Shown here piece by piece: positions 8,119-15,718 of a stretch of DNA of 20,974 bases (positions within the stretch are counted from its first letter, which is position 1; every line of letters starts with the position of its first letter). The position numbers and the translations under genes were made by a program. The stretch comes from Holophagales bacterium UBA2201 (GTDB lineage: Bacteria > Acidobacteriota > Thermoanaerobaculia > UBA2201): the NCBI GenBank assembly GCA_002327305.1, contig DCUZ01000017.1, positions 1 through 20,974 of the forward strand, read 5' to 3'. Under the pieces are notes generated by a model. The model was not told the DNA's origin, did no database searches, and saw nothing but the letters and a program-made list of their open reading frames with translations.

Positions 8119-9557
8119 CCGTTTCACTCCTGTTCTGGGCCCTGCGCCTGCTGGTCCTGGTCCAGGTGCTGGGGACGCCGCTGTCCCACCTGGAGCGGTG
8201 GAGCGAGGGGGACATGGCCTATTATCACGCAACCGCCCTGCGGGTGGCCGGCGGCGATCTTCTCCTGCGTGACCCACCCCGTCCCTGGCACCGGTGGATG
8301 GAGGCGATGGGGACGCCGGAGGAGTGGGAACGGTGGGTCGGCAACCGTCAGACCTACTTTATGGAACCCGGCTACCCGTACCTGCTGGGCGCGGCCCTGG
8401 CCCTCGGCGGAAACCGCCCCCCGGCCTGGATCCTCTTCCACCAGATCCTCTCGTACCTGACCCTGCTGATGGTGTTCCACCTCGCCCGGCGCGCGGGGGG
8501 CACGGCCGCCGGCCTGGCCGCCGGGGGGCTGTTCGCCCTCTACGGCCCCTTGATGATGTACGAGACGGTCACCCTCCGCGAACCCGCCCTCGTCTTCGCC
8601 CTCACCGCGGTGGTCTGGGGATCGGTCCGGGGCCGGAACCCCTTCGTTGCGGGGCTGGCGGCGGGATGGTGCGTGGCGGCCAAATCGGTGGCCGTCCTGA
8701 TGATCCCTTTCCTGGTCCTGGCCTGGGCGTCGAGGGGAAAGGGTCCGCGGGCTTTGGCCGCGCTGGCGGCGGGGACCGCCCTCATCCCCGCCCTTTTTCT
8801 CGCCCGCAACCTCGCGATGGGGGCCCCTCCCCTGGCCCTGTCCACGCGCGGGCCGGTGGCCCTGTATGTGGGGGCCGCCCATCCCAACGCCGGCGTCCTG
8901 GCGGACTCCTCCGGCATGGAGGAGCGGGGCCTCCGGTTCCGGACCATCGTCGAGCGCGACGGCTACACGGCCCGGGCGGCGTTGTGGGGGGCCGTCACCT
9001 CCCACCCTTCCCCCGCGAGCTTCGCTCTCCTTTTGGTTAAGAAGGTCTATTACCTGTTACACCGGTTCGAGGCATGGAACAACGTGAACTGGTATTTTTT
9101 CCGGGGGCTGGTGTTCCCCATGGCGGTCCTGCCTGGCTTTCTCGCCGTCCTCCTCCTTGCCCTGCCGGGGGTGCGACATCTGTCGGCCCCCCGCCCCCTG
9201 GCCTGGACCTCCGTTGGGATCCTGGCGACCGTCCTGGCCCATCCCTTTCTGACTTCGACCCTGGCCCGCTACCGCCAGCCCCTCGTCCCTCTGATGTGCG
9301 TCGCCGCCGGCCTGGGGCTGGTCCGACTCCTCGATGCATGGAAAACCGGAAAGAGGCGGACCGTCGCGGGATGGGCGGCGGGGGTCCTGGCGGTCGGACT
9401 TCTGCTCTCGGTGACCGCGCCGCCGAAATACCGGGGGGCCGATTTCGGGATCTACACCTCCATCCTGCAGGCGGACCCCTCTCTGCGCCCCCATCCGGGT
9501 CTGGAACGCCTCCGCCGGGCCTGGGACCATCAGGAGAAACGGGATGCGCCTCGCTGA
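8088..9557 (+). CDS. GT-C family membrane glycosyltransferase (GT39/RgtA/ArnT-like)
   Basis: A 489-residue polytopic membrane protein with about ten or more hydrophobic segments. After the first helix, the large periplasmic loop carries E40-G-D42-MAYYHA, matching the acidic catalytic motif of polyprenyl-phosphate-sugar-dependent GT-C enzymes. FMEPGYPYLLGAAL (91-104) corresponds to the PPGYP motif of the PMT_2/RgtA group. Such proteins take a sugar from a polyprenyl-phosphate donor on the periplasmic side and move it to lipid, glycan or protein. It starts inside the preceding radical SAM gene (31-bp overlap) and overlaps the UbiA gene by 14 bp, so the three should be co-transcribed and translationally coupled. 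A later in-frame ATG at 8214 would delete the first helix and is unlikely. Acceptor and sugar unknown. Confidence 0.82.
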   Translation: METNDRPALVAVSLLFWALRLLVLVQVLGTPLSHLERWSEGDMAYYHATALRVAGGDLLLRDPPRPWHRWMEAMGTPEEWERWVGNRQTYFMEPGYPYLLGAALALGGNRPPAWILFHQILSYLTLLMVFHLARRAGGTAAGLAAGGLFALYGPLMMYETVTLREPALVFALTAVVWGSVRGRNPFVAGLAAGWCVAAKSVAVLMIPFLVLAWASRGKGPRALAALAAGTALIPALFLARNLAMGAPPLALSTRGPVALYVGAAHPNAGVLADSSGMEERGLRFRTIVERDGYTARAALWGAVTSHPSPASFALLLVKKVYYLLHRFEAWNNVNWYFFRGLVFPMAVLPGFLAVLLLALPGVRHLSAPRPLAWTSVGILATVLAHPFLTSTLARYRQPLVPLMCVAAGLGLVRLLDAWKTGKRRTVAGWAAGVLAVGLLLSVTAPPKYRGADFGIYTSILQADPSLRPHPGLERLRRAWDHQEKRDAPR

Positions 9558-10425
9558 AGCGCTGTGGCGGACCGCGCGGCCGGGGCAGGCCCTGCTCAAC
9601 CTCCCCGTGCCGGCCATGGGATTCCTCTTCGCCGCGGAACGGGAACCGTTCCCGTCTTCGTCGTTCCTCCTGGGGCTGGCGGGGGCGGCCCTGCTGTTCG
9701 CCCATGTCCTGGCGTTCAACAATTACGGCGGCTTCGAGTCGGACCGAAGGGACCCCCGAAAGGCCTTTGTTCCATGCTATGACCGATTGGGCCGGCGCGG
9801 CCTTCTCCTCTGGTCCCTGACCTTGCTGTTGGCGGCCCTGGTCGCGGGCGGCGCGATCTCGCCCCTGTTCGCGGGCCTGCAGGTCGTCATTGCCGGCGCA
9901 TGGATGCTCTATGCGGTCCCGCCGGTCTACCTGAAGGGACGCTTCCCCTGGCCGGCCGTCATCCACCTGCTCTCGGGCCCGGCCTATTTCGCCCTCGGAG
10001 GGGAGGCCGCCGGGGGGATGGCCCCGGGGGGGTGGATTTTCGGCCTCTATTTCGGCGCCGCCATCACCGCGGGCCACTTCTGCCAGGAGGCCGCGGACGC
10101 GCCGGTGGATCTGGCTTCGGGCACCGCCACCTTCGCCGTCCGTTGGGGCCCCAAGGCCGGCATGGCCGCGGGATTGACCTTTTTTGCCGCCGCGTTGGCT
10201 CTGGCGGCGGCCCTGGGCTGGGGCGGCTGGCTCCCTTGGGGGGAGGCCGCCTGCCTGGGTCTGCCCAACGCCATCGTCATCCCGCTGGGCCTCCTCCGTT
10301 GGCCGAGCGGGGGCGTTGAGCGCCGTGTCCCGGGGTTCATCCGGCTGTATCGCCGGTTATATCTTTTGGGCGGGCTGGCGTTTTTGATCCTGCATCTCCA
10401 CCGCGTTCCGATCGTCCTGGGCTGA
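9544..10425 (+). CDS. UbiA-family prenyltransferase-like membrane protein
   Basis: A 293-residue membrane protein of normal UbiA length with about eight or nine hydrophobic helices. An AGGAG site (9532-9536) stands seven bases before the ATG. The second Asp-rich motif is well kept (QEAADAPVD, Asp185 and Asp189, then GTATFAVRWG). The first is altered: where NDxxDxxxD is expected the protein has N59-N60-YG-G63-FES-D67, losing two of three acidic residues. UbiA enzymes join a polyprenyl diphosphate to an aromatic ring, a sugar phosphate (DPPR synthase) or other acceptors using Mg2+ held by both motifs. With a GT-C enzyme immediately upstream, synthesis of a lipid-linked sugar donor is one possibility; quinone or other lipid prenylation is another. 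The 3' end overlaps the convergent radical SAM gene by 69 bp. Confidence 0.8.
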   Translation: MRLAEALWRTARPGQALLNLPVPAMGFLFAAEREPFPSSSFLLGLAGAALLFAHVLAFNNYGGFESDRRDPRKAFVPCYDRLGRRGLLLWSLTLLLAALVAGGAISPLFAGLQVVIAGAWMLYAVPPVYLKGRFPWPAVIHLLSGPAYFALGGEAAGGMAPGGWIFGLYFGAAITAGHFCQEAADAPVDLASGTATFAVRWGPKAGMAAGLTFFAAALALAAALGWGGWLPWGEAACLGLPNAIVIPLGLLRWPSGGVERRVPGFIRLYRRLYLLGGLAFLILHLHRVPIVLG

Positions 10426-11853
10426 CCCCCGTTTCGGCCGGACGGGACCGCGGAGCAGTCCGACGAGCAGCCGCAGGCCGTTCCACGCCGTCCGCCGCCC
10501 TTGGGGGGAGGTCAGGAGATTAAGGCGGCGTACCAGGTTCCGGGGGTGAAGATACACCCCCAGGTATCCCAGGCGCGCGAGCCTCAGCACCTGCGCGGGG
10601 GCGGCGTACCCATGGGAAAGATAATTGACTTCGTGCATCCCCCGCAGGGGAACCGGCCCCGAAACCCATCGCCCCTTCCGGAGCGCATCCTCGTACAACG
10701 GGGTCCCCGGAACCGGATGATAAGGGAAGAAATTGACCACATCAGGGCAAAGGCGGATGGCGGTCCGAACGGTCCGCCGCCCCTCGCGGGGGGTTTCCCC
10801 CGGCAGGGTGAGCATGAAAGAGAGGCGGACCTCCAGGCCCGCCTTCCGGCAACTTCTCACGGCGTCCTCCATTTGGGCGGGGGTGATCCGCTTGCGCAGA
10901 GACTCCAAAAGACGCGGGTCTCCGGTTTCGCACCCGAACAGGATGGAAAAACATCCGGCCCCCGCCATGGTCTCGAACATGCCCCGCTCCACCGTATCCA
11001 CCTTGCCCGTACAGCTCCACCGCACCCCGGGGAGGTCCCGGCTCACCAGGCCGCAGAATCGCCCGATCCAGGTCGGATCAACGGCGAAGTTATCGTCCCA
11101 GAAAACAAACTCGTCCACGCCGTGGTCCGCGTGGAGGCGGACCATCTCCGCCACAACCCGCCCGGGCGCCAAGCGCCGGTAGGGCGGCGCGTTGACGCTC
11201 CCCAGGGCGCAGAACGAGCATCGTCCGTAGGGGCATCCCCGGGATGCGAGAACGGCGCCGCATCGGCCGTGGCGATCCACGGAGGGCAGGGGGGCGTAGG
11301 CGTCCAACGGGACGAGGTCCCACGCCGGGAAGGGAAGGGCGTCAAGGTCGCCCACGGCCGCGCAGACCGATTCCCCCTCCCGCCCGGGGACCATGACGCC
11401 GGGGATCTCCGGCCATCGCTCCGGCCGGTCGAAGGCCTGCAAAAAACGGGGGAGAGCCTCCTCCGCTTCACCACGGAACGCCGCCAACGCCCCGGGAAAA
11501 TCGGAAAACACGGCGTCGGGAAAATAGGCGGGATGGGCGCCGCCCACCACCAGGGGAAGCGCCAGGTCCCGAACCAGGCTCCGGGTGAACGCCGCCGCGG
11601 TCTTCACTGCCGGGCTGGTCACGCTCACGCCCAGCACCTGGGCGCCAAAATCCCGAAGGCCGCGGCGCAGGGTTTCGGGGGGGACCGGGGAGGCGCACAA
11701 ATCGAACACCCGGACCGCGTGGCCGTTCGCCCGGAGGACCGCCGCCAGCGACAACAGCCCCAGGGGGGGAGTCGTTCCACCGGGGATGGCCACCGAGGAG
11801 CCGTAGCCTTCGCGGATGATGTCATAGGGGGGAACCATCAGGACCAGTCGCAT
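10357..11853 (-). CDS. BchE-type B12-binding radical SAM protein
   Basis: A 498-residue protein with an N-terminal B12-binding-type domain (MRLVLMVPPY; PPLGLLSLAAVLR at 29-41; VVGGAHPAYFPD at 102-113) and a radical SAM core. The cluster motif is C207-PYGR-C212-SF-C215, a CX4CX2C spacing rather than CX3CX2C; similar one-residue-longer loops occur in some B12-type radical SAM proteins. Later core features are visible: FVFWDDNF (about 248-255), FGCETGDPRLLESL and SFMLTLPGET. The family uses radical chemistry for methyl transfer, cyclisation or oxidation; the substrate is not apparent. It is transcribed alone, divergently from the TMTC-like operon, and convergently overlaps the UbiA gene by 69 bp (the last 22 codons and the stop). 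Its start lacks a Shine-Dalgarno and lies right behind an extended -10. Confidence 0.85.
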   Translation of the reverse strand: MRLVLMVPPYDIIREGYGSSVAIPGGTTPPLGLLSLAAVLRANGHAVRVFDLCASPVPPETLRRGLRDFGAQVLGVSVTSPAVKTAAAFTRSLVRDLALPLVVGGAHPAYFPDAVFSDFPGALAAFRGEAEEALPRFLQAFDRPERWPEIPGVMVPGREGESVCAAVGDLDALPFPAWDLVPLDAYAPLPSVDRHGRCGAVLASRGCPYGRCSFCALGSVNAPPYRRLAPGRVVAEMVRLHADHGVDEFVFWDDNFAVDPTWIGRFCGLVSRDLPGVRWSCTGKVDTVERGMFETMAGAGCFSILFGCETGDPRLLESLRKRITPAQMEDAVRSCRKAGLEVRLSFMLTLPGETPREGRRTVRTAIRLCPDVVNFFPYHPVPGTPLYEDALRKGRWVSGPVPLRGMHEVNYLSHGYAAPAQVLRLARLGYLGVYLHPRNLVRRLNLLTSPQGRRTAWNGLRLLVGLLRGPVRPKRGSAQDDRNAVEMQDQKRQPAQKI

Positions 11854-11862
11854 GGCGGCCCC

Positions 11863-11871
11863 ATTCTATCA
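11863..11871 (-). promoter_or_regulatory. Extended -10 promoter of the radical SAM gene, probably leaderless
   Basis: Minus-strand TGATAGAAT combines the TGn extension with a TAGAAT -10 (5/6). Nine bases separate it from the ATG at 11853, so the transcript should start within a few bases of the start codon. No convincing -35 is seen; its position would overlap the TTGACA of the divergent promoter. Confidence 0.5.
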
Positions 11872-11888
11872 GAACGGCGTCCGCGCGA

Positions 11889-11917
11889 TTGACAGGGGGG
11901 GCGCCCTTGGCTATGAT
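11889..11917 (+). promoter_or_regulatory. Strong sigma-70-like promoter of the TMTC-like operon, probably leaderless
   Basis: TTGACA (11889-11894), a 17-bp spacer and TATGAT (11912-11917) are a near-ideal promoter (6/6 and 5/6). The ATG begins at 11926, eight bases after the -10, where transcription should begin. No ribosome site can lie upstream. Confidence 0.65.
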
Positions 11918-11925
11918 GATCGCCG

Positions 11926-13911
11926 ATGACCCGCCCCGCCGTCGCGTCCGGTGTTTCCACAGCCGTTCCTATCCTGCCCCTCGCCCTTCTCCTGGGATGG
12001 GTCGTCCTCGCCTACCTCTCCGCGCTTGGGGGGGGGTTCTGCTACGATGACGAATTCGCCATCCAGCGCAACGCCCCCCTCCAGCGCTGGTCCACCCTCG
12101 GCGAAGTGCTGACCCTGCCCTATTGGAACAAGCCCGTCAACGAACTGCTCTACCGCCCCCTGACCAGTTTCACCTACGGGCTGAACTGGCTCCTGGGGGG
12201 TGGCCGGGCCTGGACCTTCCACGCCGTCAATCTGGCCCTGCACCTCGTCAATCTGTGGCTCCTGTACCTGTTCCTCGGGCGGTCTCCCCGGTCCCTCGTC
12301 TGGCGGCCATGGATCGTCCTTTTGTGGGGCGTCCATCCCCTGCTGACGGAGAGCGTCGCCTATATTTCCGGCCGGGCCGATCTGCTGGCCGCCGCCTTCG
12401 TCCTGCTGGGACTCCTCTCCCGTTCCCCCGCCGGCACCGCCGCCGCCTTCGCCCTGGGTCTGCTTTCCAAGGAGAACGCCCTCATCCTCCCGCTCCTTCT
12501 GCTGGTGCGCGACCGGTGGCTGACGGAGGGTAAGCGCCCGGATTGGGGCCTTTCGTCCCTGCTGGTCCGCTACGCCCCCCTCGCCGCCGTCCTGACGGCC
12601 TGGTTCGTGGTGAAAGTGATCCTCCTGGGCGGCATTTACAACCCGGACGCCGTCAACGCGTCCATGAACCCTCTCGCTGCGCTTCCGCTCCTTAAGCGCC
12701 TGGCGGCCTTCCCCATGGTGGCGGGGTTTTACGGGTGGCTGGCCGTCGTCCCCTGGTCCCTTTCGGTGGCGCACGACGGAGCCGCCTTTCCGGCGGCCCG
12801 GTTCCTTTCTGATTTCCGATGGTGGGCGGGGCTGGTGATGCTCGCCGGGCTGGGGTGGGCCGTCCTCCATCGCCCCGCCATCCGGCCCTGGGTCCTTCTG
12901 GCGGCCGCGGCCTTTCTGCCCTTCAGCCAGCTTCTTCAGCCCATCGGCGTGGCGGTGGCGGAACGGTTCGCCTATCTCCCCCTCGCCTTCCTGGCCGCCG
13001 CTTTCATCCCCCTCCTGCCCGCCCGCCGGACGACCGGCCTGGTCCTTCTGGGGGCCGCGCTCCTGCTTGCGGTCCGGACGGGGTGGCGCGGGTTCGATTA
13101 CCGGGACAACCGGGCGCTGTTCGGGGCGGCGGTCCGCGCCGTCCCCTCCAGCCCCCTCGCCCGGCATAATTACGCCCAGGCCCTGCTCGACGCCGGCGAC
13201 CTGAACGGCGCCGTGGCCCACCTGGAGGAGGCCCGGGCGCTGGACCCGGCCGGCGCCCCGCTGGCCCTCACCCTGGCCGGCCTGCAGGCCCGGCGGGGGC
13301 TGGAGGACGAGGCCAGGAAGGCGCTCGCGGAGTTCATCCGAAATCGTTCCGCCCCGCGGGAGATCCTGGATGCGTATCTCGCCTTCCGGCCCCCGGTCGC
13401 CGAGGCCATGGACGCGCTGGGACACGCCGCGGCCCGCGACCCTCACCGGGCCGACCTGGCCGCCCTGGAAGGGCGCTATGCCCTCGCCGCCGGCCGCGCC
13501 GACCTGGCCCTCCCCCGGTTGGAACGGGCATGGTCCCAGGGGCTCCGCTCCCCGGACCTGGCCCTCGGGATCGCCGAAGCGGCGTTGGAGTGCGGCGAAT
13601 GGACGCTGGCCCTCCCCTACCTTCAGGAGGCCCTCGGCCCACTGCCGGAGGACGGCCGCATCACCCAGGTGGTGTTCACGGTTCTGGCGCGCGACCGGGA
13701 CCGGGCCCCGGAGGTTCTGGAGGCGCTGGCGGCCGCCTATCCCGGCCGGTCCGCCTTCGCTTGCCCCCTGGCCGAACTGCTCGACGCCGCGGGCGATGGG
13801 GCCCGGGCCGCAATATGGATCGTGCCCTGCCTGGCCTCGCTCCCAGCAAAGGCCGGGGAAAGGCCCCATTTCGAAACGCTGGAACGACGACTGAGATCGG
13901 GAGGTCGATGA
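11926..13911 (+). CDS. TMTC-like membrane O-glycosyltransferase with TPR domain
   Basis: A 661-residue protein with an N-terminal polytopic membrane half (residues about 15-390) and a C-terminal TPR half (about 400-650). Signature stretches match the TMTC/GT105 group: FCYDDEFAIQRN (38-49, Asp41-Asp42 as likely catalytic acids), YRPLTSFTYGLNW (76-88), FHAVNLALHLVNL (98-110), HPLLTESVAYISGRADLL (137-154), LLSKENA (179-185) and AERFAYLPLAF. Human TMTC1-4 transfer mannose from dolichyl-phosphate mannose to cadherin domains, with the TPRs binding the protein acceptor; bacterial relatives are common but little characterised. It opens an operon with two prolyl isomerases and a mutase-like flavoprotein; the next start is only two bases past its stop. 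Membrane GT-C assignment is firm; protein O-glycosylation is inferred from family. Confidence 0.85.
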   Translation: MTRPAVASGVSTAVPILPLALLLGWVVLAYLSALGGGFCYDDEFAIQRNAPLQRWSTLGEVLTLPYWNKPVNELLYRPLTSFTYGLNWLLGGGRAWTFHAVNLALHLVNLWLLYLFLGRSPRSLVWRPWIVLLWGVHPLLTESVAYISGRADLLAAAFVLLGLLSRSPAGTAAAFALGLLSKENALILPLLLLVRDRWLTEGKRPDWGLSSLLVRYAPLAAVLTAWFVVKVILLGGIYNPDAVNASMNPLAALPLLKRLAAFPMVAGFYGWLAVVPWSLSVAHDGAAFPAARFLSDFRWWAGLVMLAGLGWAVLHRPAIRPWVLLAAAAFLPFSQLLQPIGVAVAERFAYLPLAFLAAAFIPLLPARRTTGLVLLGAALLLAVRTGWRGFDYRDNRALFGAAVRAVPSSPLARHNYAQALLDAGDLNGAVAHLEEARALDPAGAPLALTLAGLQARRGLEDEARKALAEFIRNRSAPREILDAYLAFRPPVAEAMDALGHAAARDPHRADLAALEGRYALAAGRADLALPRLERAWSQGLRSPDLALGIAEAALECGEWTLALPYLQEALGPLPEDGRITQVVFTVLARDRDRAPEVLEALAAAYPGRSAFACPLAELLDAAGDGARAAIWIVPCLASLPAKAGERPHFETLERRLRSGGR

Positions 13912-13912
13912 G

Positions 13913-14776
13913 ATGCGAAAATGGCCGGTGATCCCCGCCCTGATGCTTGCCCTGTCCTGCGCCCGCGGTCCCGCCCCCCCTTCGGAAGGGGATCTTCGAC
14001 CCACGGGGAAGGAACGGGACGTCCGGTGGTCCCTCCTTCCCCTCCAGCAGAAGACGTTCTGGCAGAGGCGGCCGGAGGCGGACCCGAAGGCGGCCCTGCA
14101 GAACGCGATGGAGGAGGAATACGCCTGGGCCTGCGCCGCTCGAAGGGCCGGCGTGGACCGCGACCCGGCCTCCCGCGCGCGCCTTGTGGAAGCGGCCCAC
14201 CGGGTGCTGTTCGAGGAGTTCGTCCGCGGCCGGGCCGTGAGGCAACTGCTCACCGAGGCCGAGGTGCTCGACTATTACCAGAAAAACCAGATCCAATTCC
14301 TGGTCCCGGAGGAGGTGGAGGCCGCCCATCTTCTGGTCACGCCCCGCAAGGAGGCCGAGATCAAGAACTCCACGGGCGACGACGCCGTGGGCGGGGCGGC
14401 CGCACGGGAGAAGATCGAGCGGCTGGGGCGGGAGCTGGAGAAGGGGGCCGATTTCTCCCGTCTGGCCGTCGAATGGTCCGAGGACCGCACCGCGCCGGAG
14501 GGGGGGAGGATCGGCTGGTTCGGCCGGGGGACCATGATGAAGTCCTTCGAAGAGGCGGCCTTCTCCACGCCGCCGGGCGTGACGAGCGGCGTGATCGAAA
14601 CGGAGTATGGATTCCACCTGGTGAAGGTGTTGACCCGCCGCGGGGGGACCGTCCTCCCGCTGGCGGAGGTGCGCCGGGAGGTCGAGGACCGCCTTCTGGC
14701 GGGCCGGCGCGAGGCCGTGGAGTCCCTCAAGAAGGAATTGTTCGAGGAGGTGAAGCGTGACTGCATGGCGGATTAG
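13913..14776 (+). CDS. Parvulin-type peptidyl-prolyl isomerase, probable lipoprotein
   Basis: A 287-residue exported protein. A GGGAGG ribosome site (13899-13904) stands eight bases before the ATG, itself two bases after the upstream stop. The signal peptide ends in LALSC16, a near-lipobox with Ala rather than Leu at -3, so lipidation is likely but not certain. A helical chaperone-like arm (about 35-130) precedes one parvulin domain (132-243) with the conserved His pair His139 and His235, the GGRIGWFGRG loop and the YGFHLVKV end strand. The domain contains an insertion after the first strand including NSTGDDA (152-158). A basic/acidic helix ends the protein. The role is folding of exported proteins by cis-trans isomerisation (PrsA/SurA/PpiD type). 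It overlaps the next gene, a paralogue, by 20 bp. Confidence 0.88.
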   Translation: MRKWPVIPALMLALSCARGPAPPSEGDLRPTGKERDVRWSLLPLQQKTFWQRRPEADPKAALQNAMEEEYAWACAARRAGVDRDPASRARLVEAAHRVLFEEFVRGRAVRQLLTEAEVLDYYQKNQIQFLVPEEVEAAHLLVTPRKEAEIKNSTGDDAVGGAAAREKIERLGRELEKGADFSRLAVEWSEDRTAPEGGRIGWFGRGTMMKSFEEAAFSTPPGVTSGVIETEYGFHLVKVLTRRGGTVLPLAEVRREVEDRLLAGRREAVESLKKELFEEVKRDCMAD

Positions 14777-15665
14777 TTTCATTCTGGCGCTTCTCGGCGC
14801 CGGCGTGCTGGCGGCCCAGGGGGTGGTGGTGGCCCACGGAGAGGGGTTCGTCCTCGGCGCCGACGAGGTGATGGCGGCCTGGGCGGCCGCGCCCCGGGAG
14901 GTGAGGGCCTCCCTCTCCCTCAAGGACGACGGCATTCAGGAGTTCTTTCTCGATTACCTCCGGGTCGCCCTCCTGGCCCACGAGGCCCGCCTGGCGGAGC
15001 TGGACCGTGATCCCATCGTCCGGAAACGGGTTGCCGCCGCCGAGCGCGCCGTGCTGGCCCAGGCCTACCTGGAGCGGTCCGTGCGGGAGCCCCTTCTGAC
15101 CGACGAGGCCCTGTGGCGGCAATACGACCGCATCCGGGAGGAGTACCTGCGGGAAGGGTGGTACGAGGCCAGGCACATCCTGGTCACCCCGAAGCCCACG
15201 CCGGAGTTGAACAATCGCCGGGGGGACGACGCGGCCGGGCGGGCGGAGGCGGAGAAGAAGATCAAAAGAGTACAAAAGTTGCTGGCTTCGGGCACGCCGT
15301 TCGAAGAGGCGGCCAGGGATTTTTCGGAGGACCCGGCCACCTGCGTCGCCGGGGGCGACCTGGGCCGATTCAAGCGGGGCATGATGGAAGAGACGGTGGA
15401 GGAGGCCCTGGACCGGCTGGAGCCGGGGGCCATCAGCGGAGTGGTGGAATCGTCCTACGGACTCCACCTGCTTCAGCTGGTCGCCATCCAGCGGCCCGGC
15501 CCGCTCCCCTTCGAGCGGATGCGCCCCCTCCTGGAGCAGCGGGTCATCGGCGCAGAGGCCGGGGTGCTGGTGCGCCAGGAACGGGAGCAGTACGAGGAGT
15601 TGAAACGGCGCCGGGGTCTGGAAGTGAACTGGGAGGCGGTGTGGGCCCTGCAGGTTTCTCCCTGA
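14757..15665 (+). CDS. Second parvulin-type peptidyl-prolyl isomerase (tandem paralogue)
   Basis: A 302-residue exported protein started by GTG at 14757, six bases after GAGGAGG (14744-14750), inside the end of the preceding gene. The signal peptide (about residues 1-20, cleavage after AGVLAA) has no lipobox, so this copy should be soluble in the periplasm. A helical arm (about 35-130) leads into a parvulin domain (about 137-245) with His140 and His237, GGDLGRFKRGMM and YGLHLLQLV. It has the same insertion as its neighbour (NNRRGDDA, 152-159). The C-terminal helix is charged (EREQYEELKRRRG). The pair probably arose by duplication, one copy anchored and one free. Role: folding of exported proteins, perhaps those glycosylated by the upstream TMTC-like enzyme (inference). 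Confidence 0.88.
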   Translation: MTAWRISFILALLGAGVLAAQGVVVAHGEGFVLGADEVMAAWAAAPREVRASLSLKDDGIQEFFLDYLRVALLAHEARLAELDRDPIVRKRVAAAERAVLAQAYLERSVREPLLTDEALWRQYDRIREEYLREGWYEARHILVTPKPTPELNNRRGDDAAGRAEAEKKIKRVQKLLASGTPFEEAARDFSEDPATCVAGGDLGRFKRGMMEETVEEALDRLEPGAISGVVESSYGLHLLQLVAIQRPGPLPFERMRPLLEQRVIGAEAGVLVRQEREQYEELKRRRGLEVNWEAVWALQVSP

Positions 15666-15718
15666 TCCCGCCGGCGGCCTCCGATGGCCCCGGACCCGGG
15701 CAGGCATCGGGACCCGGC

